Origin: Eoetvoesia sp035555955
Lineage (GTDB): Bacteria > Pseudomonadota > Gammaproteobacteria > Burkholderiales > Burkholderiaceae_B
Assembly: GCF_035555955.1 (NCBI RefSeq)
Contig: NZ_DATMGA010000028.1
Span: forward strand, 62,001-126,000
Direction of reading: 5' to 3'
DNA: 64,000 nt
Positions 7,199-15,285 of this stretch are shown piece by piece. The position numbers were made by a program, and so were the translations under genes. Numbering within the stretch: the stretch's first letter is position 1; each line of letters begins with the position of its first letter. Under the pieces are notes generated by a model, which saw nothing but the letters and a program-made list of their open reading frames with translations, had not been told where the DNA came from and made no database searches.

Positions 7199-8038
7199 AT
7201 GAAACTGGCTGAGTCATTGTCCGAAGAAAACACCAAAGGGCGCATCAAGGCGGTCGGCAAAGTGTTTGAAATCTTGAACGCTTTGGCTGCCATCGGCGCG
7301 CCGTGCCGCTTGTCGGTGCTTTCCCGCCACCTGGGCATGCCGGCGAATGTGCTCCGGTCCTATCTTGTCAATCTGCGCGACCTGGGCATGGTGAATCAAA
7401 ACGTCGCGACGGGGCTTTACGACCTCGGGCCGGCTTTGGTGCCCCTTGGCATGGCGGCTTTGCGCCGCTTCGATTTGATGAAAGTGGCCCAGCCTTTGAT
7501 GGAAGAGCTTGGCGAAGGCTTGAATGAGCCGGTCACGCTTCTGACCTGGGGCGACCGTGGGCCGATAGCCATACACAGTGTCGAGCGGTATCGGAACTTT
7601 CCGTACGAGGTGAAGATCGGTTCGCTGGTAAGCGTAACGGCCACGGCGGCGGGCCGCTGTTTTCTGGCGCATCTTCCGTTCGACCGGTGGGAAGATCTTG
7701 TCGCCAAGGAACGCCAGGAGCGCGGCGCCGTTGTGCCTGGCGATGCCGAACTGAAGATGGAGCTGGAAAAAATACGCCGTTCCGGCCTGGCCACCCGCCG
7801 CGATCTGCTGGCAACGCGGGAAGGGCTCGGGCCGCTTCAAATAAAGGTTCTGGCCGCGCCCGTGTTCGGGGCGGACGGAAAGATGGTGGCGGCTTTGGCC
7901 ATCATCAGCCAGGATCCCGCTTTCGAGCTGGATGGCGCTGGCCGGCAGGCGACGGCGTTGACCGATGTGACGCGGCGGATTTCCGGGCAGCTTGGCTATC
8001 GGGCGCCAGATAGCGGAAAAGGGGGCGGCGCGGCATGA
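7199..8038 (+). CDS. IclR-family transcriptional regulator
   Basis: Probable regulator of the adjacent import and catabolism genes. The 279-residue protein has an N-terminal winged helix-turn-helix (about residues 15-75, with LSVLSRHLGMPANVLRSYLVNL) and a C-terminal ligand-binding GAF-like IclR domain containing VTATAAGRCFLAHLP and TREGLGPLQIKVLAAPV. Start at 7199 is preferred because GAGG lies about 9 bases upstream; an in-frame start at 7151 would add 16 unlikely residues. It is on the same strand as, and 146 bases before, the transporter. The family often senses aromatic or carboxylic acid intermediates; the ligand is not known. Confidence 0.92.
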   Translation: MKLAESLSEENTKGRIKAVGKVFEILNALAAIGAPCRLSVLSRHLGMPANVLRSYLVNLRDLGMVNQNVATGLYDLGPALVPLGMAALRRFDLMKVAQPLMEELGEGLNEPVTLLTWGDRGPIAIHSVERYRNFPYEVKIGSLVSVTATAAGRCFLAHLPFDRWEDLVAKERQERGAVVPGDAELKMELEKIRRSGLATRRDLLATREGLGPLQIKVLAAPVFGADGKMVAALAIISQDPAFELDGAGRQATALTDVTRRISGQLGYRAPDSGKGGGAA

Positions 8039-8184
8039 TCCGCCCCGAGGGTTTCATTCGATAAATTGCGGACGAGGCCGGCATTGAGGCCGCTTTCGGT
8101 CTTTTCAATGGCGTTGGCCGCGACGATTGCAGCGTAGTACCACAGTTGTATACCCGGATTCTTAATCTTAAGAGAGGATACATC

Positions 8185-9240
8185 ATGAAATGGAACACAT
8201 CGTTGAGTCGCATAGTTGGCGTGGTTTCGCTAAGCGTCATGGGCATGGGCTCGGTTCTTGCGGCCGAAATCACCATGGCCACCTGGGGCGGAATCTACGG
8301 CGAGACGTTTAAAAAGGTTCTGGCCGAGCCGTTCGAGAAGGAAACCGGCATCAAGGTAAATTTGATCTATGGCAATTCGCTGTCCAACTATCAGAAGCTG
8401 GTTGCGCAGAAGCAGAAGCCTCAGATCGACATCGTTACGTTGGGCTCGGACGTGGCAACCCAAGGGTACCAGGATGGGCTGTTTCAAGCCTTGGATCCCA
8501 AGGAGTTTCCCGAGGTCAATCTGGAGAAGGACCGTGGCGTCCGTTACGTGGAAGGCAAGCAGTTGCCGTTTCTGCCCTTTTTCCTGCTGAGCTACGGCAT
8601 TCTTTACCGCACGGATCTGGTTCCTTTCGAAATCACTTCGTGGAACGATCTATGGGACCCTCGTCTCAAGAACAAGGTCGGGGTTTCTTCCCCCAGGCAT
8701 GCCGGCGGCGCCTTCCTTCTTATGATGAACAAGCTGGCGGGCGGCACGGAAAGCAATGTGGCGCCGGGCTTGGCGAAAGTCAAGACGCTGGGCAAGAACC
8801 TTTTGCTCGTGGCGGATGGCGATGCGCAGCAGATCCAGCTTATTACGCAGGGCGAGGTATGGGCGCAGACCGTGGTAAGCGGCGCGGTGTCGGGGCCTAT
8901 CGAGAAGGGGCTGAAGGCGCGGTACGTTGTGCCCAAAGAGGGGGCGGTGGGCATCCTGGACGTGCTTGGGCTTGTGAAGAACGCGCCCAACTCCGAGGAC
9001 GCGAAAAAGTTCCTGCGCTATGTGCTTGCGCCGCAGCGGCTTGAGCGTATTGTGAATGCGCTTTATGTCATGCCCACCAACCCCGATGTGCCCATCGACG
9101 CCAAAGTGGTCAGCATCGTCGGAGGAACGCGCGAAGACCTCAAGCGGCTGGTGTTCTTCGACGAAAAGGCGCAGACGAAGAATCGCGCCGAATGGATCGA
9201 GGAATGGGACAAGGAAATCCTGCCCATGACCAAGCGCTGA
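8185..9240 (+). CDS. Periplasmic substrate-binding protein of a Pot-type ABC importer
   Basis: Captures the imported compound in the periplasm. The 351-residue protein has a Sec signal peptide with cleavage near residue 25-26 (MGSVLA before AEITMATWGG) and the PotD/AfuA-type fold, including KVLAEPFEKETGIKVNLIYG and the ligand-lobe segment EVWAQTVVSGAVSG. GAGAGGA lies upstream of ATG 8185. It heads a run of an ATPase and two permeases with the layout of PotABCD. The family covers polyamines, ferric ion, phosphonates and amino-acid derivatives. The enzyme context suggests a nitrogen-containing organic compound or its ring-opened product. Confidence 0.88.
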   Translation: MKWNTSLSRIVGVVSLSVMGMGSVLAAEITMATWGGIYGETFKKVLAEPFEKETGIKVNLIYGNSLSNYQKLVAQKQKPQIDIVTLGSDVATQGYQDGLFQALDPKEFPEVNLEKDRGVRYVEGKQLPFLPFFLLSYGILYRTDLVPFEITSWNDLWDPRLKNKVGVSSPRHAGGAFLLMMNKLAGGTESNVAPGLAKVKTLGKNLLLVADGDAQQIQLITQGEVWAQTVVSGAVSGPIEKGLKARYVVPKEGAVGILDVLGLVKNAPNSEDAKKFLRYVLAPQRLERIVNALYVMPTNPDVPIDAKVVSIVGGTREDLKRLVFFDEKAQTKNRAEWIEEWDKEILPMTKR

Positions 9241-9268
9241 CCCTGTGAACCGTTTGTCAGGCATGATT

Positions 9269-10348
9269 ATGTCCAGTCCAGATACGCTGCTGTCGCTACG
9301 GTCGGTGGAGATCGCCTACGGCAATGTGGTGGCGTTGCGGCCGTCGTCCTTCGATGTGCGTGAGGGCGAGTTCGTGACGCTGCTGGGGCCAAGCGGCAGC
9401 GGAAAGACGTCGCTGCTGCGAGCCATTGCGGGCTTTTTGCAGCCGTCCGGCGGTACGATCAGCCTTCGAGGCGTTTCGCTGTCGGGCGTGCCTCCTCACA
9501 AGCGCAACATCGGCCTGGTCTTCCAGAACTATGCGCTCTTTCCGCATCTCAACGTCGAGCAGAACATTGCCTTCGGGCTGGAGATGCGCAAGCTTCCCGA
9601 AACGGAGATGCGCAGCCGCATCGCCGACGTATTGCGCTACGTGCAGCTCGAAAACCTGGGGAAGCGCCGTATTCACGAGCTTTCCGGAGGGCAGCAGCAG
9701 CGCATCGCAATCGCCAGGGCTTTGGCGATTCGGCCGGATCTTCTGCTGCTGGACGAGCCCATGTCGAATCTCGACGCGCAACTGCGCACTTCCATGCAGG
9801 GAGAGCTGCGAGCCTTGCTGCGCGATGCGGGCGTGACCGCCATCTACGTTACGCACAATCAAGAAGAGGCGTTGTCGATGTCCGACCGCATCGTCGTCAT
9901 GTCCAGCGGCGAGATCCGGCAAATCGGCGCGCCTTCTGAAATCTACAGCCAACCGCGCGACACCTTCGTGGCGAGTTTCGTCGGGCAGTCGAATATCTTC
10001 CGGGCCAGCATCGGCGCATGCACTGGAGAGCGGTGCGTGGCGCGGGCGGAGTGGGGCGGGGACGTGGAGCTGGCCGCCAACGGATTGCCGGCCGAAATCT
10101 TCGCCATGATCCGTCCCGAACGGATTCGCATCCAGGCGGATGGCGGCTCGGAAAAAACCAATTCGGTGGAAGGCCGTATCAGCCATGTGAGTTACCTTGG
10201 CAATCACCAGATGGTGAAGGTGGCCGTGCCGGGCTATTCGTTCATTGTCGCTCAGCCGGCCAACGAAGGCGGTGCGCAAGCCATGGCCGGGCAAAGAGTC
10301 TGGCTGCAGTGGCCGGCCGACGCGGTGGTTCCAGTGAGGCCGGCATGA
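9269..10348 (+). CDS. ABC transporter ATP-binding protein (PotA-like)
   Basis: ATPase of the importer. The 359-residue protein shows Walker A GPSGSGKTS, Q-loop VFQNYALFPH, signature LSGGQQQRIAIARAL, Walker B LLLLDEPMSNLD and H-loop YVTHNQEEAL, then a C-terminal TOBE domain (about residues 280-355) typical of the Pot/Fbp/Mal branch. ATG at 9269 has AGG about 8 bases upstream; ATG at 9263 and GTG at 9245 are in frame and cannot be excluded. Its stop overlaps the start of the next permease by 4 bases, implying translational coupling. Confidence 0.93.
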   Translation: MSSPDTLLSLRSVEIAYGNVVALRPSSFDVREGEFVTLLGPSGSGKTSLLRAIAGFLQPSGGTISLRGVSLSGVPPHKRNIGLVFQNYALFPHLNVEQNIAFGLEMRKLPETEMRSRIADVLRYVQLENLGKRRIHELSGGQQQRIAIARALAIRPDLLLLDEPMSNLDAQLRTSMQGELRALLRDAGVTAIYVTHNQEEALSMSDRIVVMSSGEIRQIGAPSEIYSQPRDTFVASFVGQSNIFRASIGACTGERCVARAEWGGDVELAANGLPAEIFAMIRPERIRIQADGGSEKTNSVEGRISHVSYLGNHQMVKVAVPGYSFIVAQPANEGGAQAMAGQRVWLQWPADAVVPVRPA

Positions 10349-11205
10349 TTTCTTCCTGGCCTCAGCAAGCGAGTAAATCCATTCAGCGCAGCCTGTTGAT
10401 ATGGCCCGCGCTGATTCTGACGGCGTTCTTCTGCATTTCCCTTGCGGGGCTGCTGGCTGCGAGCTTCCAGGCGGCTGGCGGAGGCCATGGGTATACGCTG
10501 GCGCATTACGTGCGGGTTCTGACGGAGCCGCTCTACCTGGATCAGCTTGTCGCGACGTTGCGGATTGGTTTCATTACGGTATTGATCGGATTGCTGCTGG
10601 CCTTGCCCATTGCCTTCTGGGTGGTCAGGACCAAGCGCAACTGGGTGCGGGCGGCTCTGATCATGTGCGTGACGGTGCCGTTCCTGACCAGTATGATCGT
10701 TCGCCTTTACGCGTTGACCATCATTCTGGCCAACACCGGCCTGGTCAATCAGTTTCTGCGCTGGATCGGGTGGGTGCCGCAAGATGGATTCCTGCCGCTT
10801 TTGCGCCATGAGCCTGGAGTCATCATCGGCACGACGGCGTTTGTCCTGCCTTTCATGATCTTCATGTTGATAGGCAGTTTCCGGCGCATGGACGGCACGC
10901 TCGAAGAGGCGGCCGCCAGCCTCGGAGCCAATGAATTCAAGGTTTTCTTTCGCGTCACGCTGCCGTTGCTGACGCCGGGCATCGTCAGCGCCATGTCATT
11001 GGGCTTCGTGCTGGCCAGCGTGGCCTTTTCCAGCCCGCTGATATTGGGCGGCGGCAGCGTGAACATGGTGGCCAACGCCATCTACAGCGAGGCCGTCCAA
11101 GTTCTGGATCGGGGCACCGCCGCCACGTTGGCGGTTCTGTCGCTGGCCGTCACCGCCCTCATTCTTTACTGGGCGCGCCGCTTCGAATTCCGGTCGGGAG
11201 GCTAG
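10345..11205 (+). CDS. ABC transporter permease (PotB-like)
   Basis: Inner-membrane subunit of the importer, 286 residues with about six transmembrane helices. The cytoplasmic EAA loop that docks to the ATPase is EEAAASLGANEFKVFFRVTLP, about 80 residues before the end. ATG at 10345 overlaps the ATPase stop (ATGA). The protein resembles PotB/HisM-class permeases of the second importer at 23.9 kb but is clearly distinct from it. The next permease starts two bases after its stop. Confidence 0.9.
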   Translation: MISSWPQQASKSIQRSLLIWPALILTAFFCISLAGLLAASFQAAGGGHGYTLAHYVRVLTEPLYLDQLVATLRIGFITVLIGLLLALPIAFWVVRTKRNWVRAALIMCVTVPFLTSMIVRLYALTIILANTGLVNQFLRWIGWVPQDGFLPLLRHEPGVIIGTTAFVLPFMIFMLIGSFRRMDGTLEEAAASLGANEFKVFFRVTLPLLTPGIVSAMSLGFVLASVAFSSPLILGGGSVNMVANAIYSEAVQVLDRGTAATLAVLSLAVTALILYWARRFEFRSGG

Positions 11206-11206
11206 C

Positions 11207-12022
11207 ATGGTTTTCGCTTGGGACAGATTGGCGTTTGCATTGGCCAGGGCCGCGATATGGATGGCGCGCATTTTCGCGTTGACCTTGTTTCTGCTGCCGC
11301 TTCTGGTCATTGTGCTGGTGTCGATCAATCCGAGCGGCATCAGTCCTTCGCTGACCAACGGGATCACGTTTCACTGGTTCGCCAACGTATTTTCCGTGAC
11401 CGAGCTCATGGACGGACTGCGCGCGAGCCTGAAGATCGCCTTGATCGTCACGCCTGCGTCGCTGCTTATCGGAACCTGCGCGGGCTATGCGCAATGGCGC
11501 TTCCGGTTCATTCCGCCAAGAGTCGCGGAAACCCTGCTCTCGTTGCCCATTCTGGTTCCCCTGGTTGTTACCGGCTTGGCGCTTTTGAATACTTTCAGCA
11601 AGGCCGGGATGAACGTCGGGTTCTGGAATATCGTCATTGCGCACGTGATTCTGGCGTTTCCCTTTACGGCGCGTTTCGTTCTGAATGGGCTTGCCAGATA
11701 TGACCTTCGGCTTGACGAAGCGGCGCAAAGCCTGGGCGCGGATCCTGTCAGGGTGTTCTGGCGCGTCACGCTGCCCTTGCTGCGTCCCGCGCTGTTCGCC
11801 AGCACACTTTTCAGCTTCGTGGTGTCGTTCGACGACTTCGGGGTGGCGATCTTCCTGATCGACGCCCATACCGTGACTCTGCCCATTGCGATGTACCAGT
11901 ATTTTGAGTGGAACGTCGATCCGACGCTGGCTGCGTTGTCGGCCATGCTGGTCGGCATCGCATTGCTGATAGCCGTCGTATGCGAGAAAACAATCGGACT
12001 CGAGCGGTTTGTGGGCGTATAG
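11207..12022 (+). CDS. ABC transporter permease (PotC-like)
   Basis: Second inner-membrane subunit, 271 residues, six predicted helices, with the EAA loop DEAAQSLGADPVRVFWRVTLP around residue 170. GGGAGG lies just upstream of ATG 11207. Together with the preceding permease it would form the heterodimeric channel. It is followed after 42 bases by the RutC-like gene, so transport and enzyme genes are probably one transcript. Confidence 0.9.
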   Translation: MVFAWDRLAFALARAAIWMARIFALTLFLLPLLVIVLVSINPSGISPSLTNGITFHWFANVFSVTELMDGLRASLKIALIVTPASLLIGTCAGYAQWRFRFIPPRVAETLLSLPILVPLVVTGLALLNTFSKAGMNVGFWNIVIAHVILAFPFTARFVLNGLARYDLRLDEAAQSLGADPVRVFWRVTLPLLRPALFASTLFSFVVSFDDFGVAIFLIDAHTVTLPIAMYQYFEWNVDPTLAALSAMLVGIALLIAVVCEKTIGLERFVGV

Positions 12023-12064
12023 GATTCGCTTCGGTCTTTCTATCAACCAGACGAAGAGGGAAAA

Positions 12065-12502
12065 ATGATTTGGACACCGATTATTCCACCTGGATCGGCA
12101 AAGCCGCTGGCGCCGTATGTGCCAGGCACCAGGGCGGGCGATGCGATTTACGTATCCGGCACTTTGGCGCTGGATTCCACCGGGCAGACCGTAGGCCCGG
12201 GCGATGTTCGCGCGCAGACGCGCTGCGTGCTCGATGCCATACGCAAGGTGCTCAACGCGGAGGGAGCGGATCTGGAGGACGTCGCCTACAACCAGATATT
12301 TCTGAAGAACCGGGCCGACTACGCCGCCATGAACGAGGTATACGCGGAGTACTTCGGCGAGGCGCCTCCGGCGCGCTACTGCATCATTACCGAGCTGGTG
12401 AAGCCTGAATTCCTGATCGAAATAGCCAGCACGGCTTACCTTGTGTCCGCGAAGGGCGATGCCTCGGCGGACGGGGCGGGGAGGCATGATGCCGTTCGCT
12501 GA
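12065..12502 (+). CDS. RidA/YjgF-family deaminase resembling RutC
   Basis: RidA proteins hydrolyse reactive enamines and imines. The 145-residue protein is close to RutC, the uracil-pathway member: PPGSAKPLAPYVPGT, IYVSGTLALD, AQTRCVLDAIRKV, MNEVYAEYF, PARYCI and LVKPEFLIEIASTAYL follow it segment by segment, including the conserved Arg and Glu of the active-site pocket. GAGGG precedes the ATG. The C-terminal tail after residue 130 is extra and overlaps the next gene. RutC acts on aminoacrylate; here no RutA is present, so the substrate may be another enamine from ring cleavage. Confidence 0.9.
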   Translation: MIWTPIIPPGSAKPLAPYVPGTRAGDAIYVSGTLALDSTGQTVGPGDVRAQTRCVLDAIRKVLNAEGADLEDVAYNQIFLKNRADYAAMNEVYAEYFGEAPPARYCIITELVKPEFLIEIASTAYLVSAKGDASADGAGRHDAVR

Positions 12503-13286
12503 TATCGCCGGCGGGCAACTGTACTACGAGAGCCACGGAGAGGGCTTCCCCTTGATATTCAGTACGGGCATGGGGGGCGTGGGCGCCTATTGGGCTCCTC
12601 AGATCGCGGAGTTTGCCAAGCACTACCGCGTGATCGTCTACGACCATCGCGGCACAGGGCGCAGCACGAAATCCGTCATGAAGTATTCCGTTGAGCTTTT
12701 GGCCCAGGATCTCATCGATCTCATGGATAGCCTGGGCATCGCCGAAGCCGATGCCGTGGGTCACTCGACGGGAGGCATGCTCATGCAGGCCGCGCTGGTG
12801 GATCATCCGAAGCGGTTCCGGCGCGCGGTTTTCTACGGCACGCGGGGCAATGCCGACCACTTCACCAAGCTGGCGATGGGGATGCGGCTGGCGTTGCTGC
12901 GCAGCGACGGGGTGGCGGCGTATCGGCGCAGTACGCCGATTTTTCTCTACCCCAGCGACTGGATCAGGAACAACGCATCGCTTCTCGAGGCGGCCGACAG
13001 GGCGCTGGTCGAGTCCGACTTCAATGCCGAGATCATGGCGTCGCGCATCGAAGCGGTTCTGAATCACGATCAGCTTGGCCGGGTGCACCGCATTGCCTCT
13101 GAGTCGCTGGTGATTTGCGCCCAGGACGACTTCCTGACCCCGCCCTATTATTCGCGCGAGCTGGCCGCCCTGATTCCGGGCGCCAAGCTGGTGTTTATTG
13201 GGTATGGCGGCCACGCCTGTTCCCAGACCAATCCTTCGGAATTCAACAGCGCGGTGTTGTCGTTCTTGACCGCCGGACATGAATAA
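12489..13286 (+). CDS. Alpha/beta hydrolase resembling RutD
   Basis: Serine hydrolase fold of 265 residues: oxyanion-side STGMGGVGAYW, YDHRGTGRS, nucleophile elbow GHSTGG and a late YGGHAC with the catalytic His. The segments PIFLYPSDW and YGGHAC followed by FNSAVL track RutD (aminoacrylate hydrolase) more closely than NicD (N-formylmaleamate deformylase), although both are candidates beside a NicX-type enzyme. The start overlaps the RutC-like gene by 14 bases. GGGGAGG precedes ATG 12486 and 12489; spacing favours the second. Confidence 0.85.
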   Translation: MPFADIAGGQLYYESHGEGFPLIFSTGMGGVGAYWAPQIAEFAKHYRVIVYDHRGTGRSTKSVMKYSVELLAQDLIDLMDSLGIAEADAVGHSTGGMLMQAALVDHPKRFRRAVFYGTRGNADHFTKLAMGMRLALLRSDGVAAYRRSTPIFLYPSDWIRNNASLLEAADRALVESDFNAEIMASRIEAVLNHDQLGRVHRIASESLVICAQDDFLTPPYYSRELAALIPGAKLVFIGYGGHACSQTNPSEFNSAVLSFLTAGHE

Positions 13287-13321
13287 CCGGGCCCAGCGCC
13301 CTCACGTAAAGCGGAAGAATC

Positions 13322-14374
13322 ATGGAAATCTCGAATACGATTCAATTATTTAGTCTATTCCGTAAAGAATTTGAGCTTTGCAACCTCAGGCAAGGCGAAA
13401 CCGTCATTCTGCTGACCGACGCCAGTTCTCCCAGGGAGTACGTGGCCGCGGGGTTCGCCGCGGCCAACGACCTGGGGGCGAACGCCTACGAAATCGGAAT
13501 CAGCAAGAATCCCGATAGAACCCGGATAGGCGTCGATGCGATAGGGTCAGCCAACGGGCTGCTCGACGCGCTCAAGGCTTGCGACCTGCTGTGCGCGCTT
13601 CATTTTCCCAATTTCTCCAAATGGGTGCGTGAGGTCAGGGCGGCCGGGACCCGGGTGCTTTCCATTGTTGATCATCCAGACGAGCTGCGCCGCCTGCAGT
13701 CGCCGCCGGGACTGAAGAACGCGGTACTGACGGCCGCCGAATTGTGGGGGGCGGCGCGCACCATCCGGCTGACCAACCGGGCCGGCACCGATCTTCAATG
13801 GAAGCGCGGAGAGTTCCCGGTCAAGGTGCAGTACGGTTTTGCCGAAGAGCCGGGCCGCTTCGACCACTGGGGCGCCGGCCACATCACCAATTTTCCGGAT
13901 GAAGGAACGGCGAACGGCGTGGTGGTCATTCAGCCCGGCGACCTGTGGGTGCTGCCCTACGTTCGCGTCGTTGAAAGCGAAATACGCCTGGTCGTGCGCG
14001 ACGGCTTCATCCGGGAAGTCAGCGGCGGGATGGACGCCAAGGCCTTCAAGTACTGGCTCGACCGCAACAAGCGCTCGGCGGACGATATCGATCCTTATGC
14101 GGTGTCACATCTAGGATTCGGACTGCATCCCGGCGCGCACTGGGACCAGATACTGCTGCACGGAAACCAGCAGAACCGGATCAACGCCTCCGGCCGCGTG
14201 TTTGCCGGAAATTTCCTGTTCTCCACCGGCCCGAATTCCGACATGGGCGGCAAGCGCGATACGGCGGGACATATCGATATGCCGATGGTCGAGTGCACCG
14301 TGGAACTCGACGGAAAGGTGGTACTCGAGGACGGGAAATTCGTGGACGAAAGATTGATCGTGCAGCCGGCCTGA
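13322..14374 (+). CDS. NicX-family non-haem iron dioxygenase (2,5-dihydroxypyridine 5,6-dioxygenase-like)
   Basis: NicX-type enzymes open the ring of 2,5-dihydroxypyridine to N-formylmaleamate. They share the M29 aminopeptidase fold, so automated naming as an aminopeptidase is possible. This 350-residue protein matches NicX in length and in YGFAEEPGRFDHW, SHLGFGLHPGAHWD and AGNFLFSTGPNSDMGGKR. His263, His317 and Asp319 fall where, from memory, the iron ligands of Pseudomonas putida NicX lie (265, 318, 320). It ends the RutC-like/RutD-like run and faces an amidohydrolase gene. The true substrate may be a different N-heterocycle, since no pyridine hydroxylase is nearby. Confidence 0.85.
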   Translation: MEISNTIQLFSLFRKEFELCNLRQGETVILLTDASSPREYVAAGFAAANDLGANAYEIGISKNPDRTRIGVDAIGSANGLLDALKACDLLCALHFPNFSKWVREVRAAGTRVLSIVDHPDELRRLQSPPGLKNAVLTAAELWGAARTIRLTNRAGTDLQWKRGEFPVKVQYGFAEEPGRFDHWGAGHITNFPDEGTANGVVVIQPGDLWVLPYVRVVESEIRLVVRDGFIREVSGGMDAKAFKYWLDRNKRSADDIDPYAVSHLGFGLHPGAHWDQILLHGNQQNRINASGRVFAGNFLFSTGPNSDMGGKRDTAGHIDMPMVECTVELDGKVVLEDGKFVDERLIVQPA

Positions 14375-14456
14375 CTCTGACTTATTGATTGGCGGCGATG
14401 AGGCGGCGCAAGGGCGGGTTGCCCATGCGCCCGGAAAGAGCGGCTAGATCCCCCTT

Positions 14457-14477
14457 AAAGCAGTCCTGGGCTGCTTT
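14457..14477. terminator. Stem-loop between convergent genes, possible terminator
   Basis: AAAGCAG (14457-14463) pairs with CTGCTTT (14471-14477) around a 7-base loop, between the convergent dioxygenase and amidohydrolase genes. There is no long T tract, so it is a weak bidirectional terminator at best. Confidence 0.35.
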
Positions 14478-14499
14478 GCGGCGTTGCAGCCCCTGCCAT

Positions 14500-15153
14500 T
14501 CATGCCGTCACGGGCTCCGCCATCTTCACTTTTTCCATCATTTCGTCCACGGTCATGACATGCGCCGTGGAGACGGAAAGAATGGCCAATGTTGCCTTGT
14601 GAACCTCGGCTGCCGACATCGCGCCGTAGCCGACATCGGGGTAGTCGAAGGTGCCGGTGGCATCGGAAAGAAACGCGACGCGGTAGTTGCGGAACATGGC
14701 GTCACGCGCTGTGGCGTGGCAGCAGTTTTCGGTGGTCGTGCCGGTAACGATGACCGATTCTATGCCCCATTCGCGCAAGATGATGTCCAGGTCGGTGCCG
14801 AAGAACGCGCTGTATCGGTGCTTTTTGATGATGTGCTCGCCGGGGGCCGGGGCCAGGTCGGGGTAGATTTCAATACCAGCGGTTTCGTCGACCAGGCCCT
14901 GCTTGCTGGCGATGGGCGGCCATAGGTCGTCGAACAGTCCGGCGTCGGATCCGTCGCGTCGGTGCGCATGGGTCGTGTAGACAATGCGGATCCCTTCCTT
15001 GCGGCAGAAATCCAGTGCGCGTGCCAGGTTCGGCACCATGGCGCGGGCGGCGGGCGTGTCCATGGGAGCGCCGGCGGCAACGAAATCGTTCTGCATATCC
15101 ACGACGATCATGGCCGTCTTTCTGGGATCGAGAGATTGAATCTGATATGGCAT
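14500..15153 (-). CDS. Isochorismatase-family cysteine amidohydrolase (RutB/NicF type)
   Basis: Cysteine hydrolase of 217 residues with the catalytic triad in view: Asp in IVVDMQNDF, Lys in IIKKHRYSAFFGTD and Cys in TTENCCHATARDA. The family includes ureidoacrylate hydrolase RutB, maleamate amidase NicF, biuret hydrolase and nicotinamidase; HRYSAFFGTDLD resembles the RutB/biuret hydrolase side. ATG at 15153 has AAAGGAGA upstream. It is convergent with the NicX-like gene and could complete that pathway by releasing ammonia or carbamate, but it could also follow the sulfatase operon on the same strand, whose last gene ends 132 bases upstream. Confidence 0.88.
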   Translation of the reverse strand: MPYQIQSLDPRKTAMIVVDMQNDFVAAGAPMDTPAARAMVPNLARALDFCRKEGIRIVYTTHAHRRDGSDAGLFDDLWPPIASKQGLVDETAGIEIYPDLAPAPGEHIIKKHRYSAFFGTDLDIILREWGIESVIVTGTTTENCCHATARDAMFRNYRVAFLSDATGTFDYPDVGYGAMSAAEVHKATLAILSVSTAHVMTVDEMMEKVKMAEPVTA

Positions 15154-15285
15154 TGCAGTCTCCTTTAGGTGTTGTGGGAGTGAAAGCGCATACAACGACG
15201 ACGAGGCATATTGCGTGCGCAAGCTCCCACCATAATTCCGGCGGAGCCGGGTTTCAAGCGGAGAAACATTACGTTGCCAGCGTGT

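Noticed and set aside
8185..12022. Naming this importer as a spermidine/putrescine transporter
   Set aside because: The PotABCD-like architecture is shared by importers of many compounds, and the linked enzymes do not belong to polyamine metabolism. Only the family was reported.
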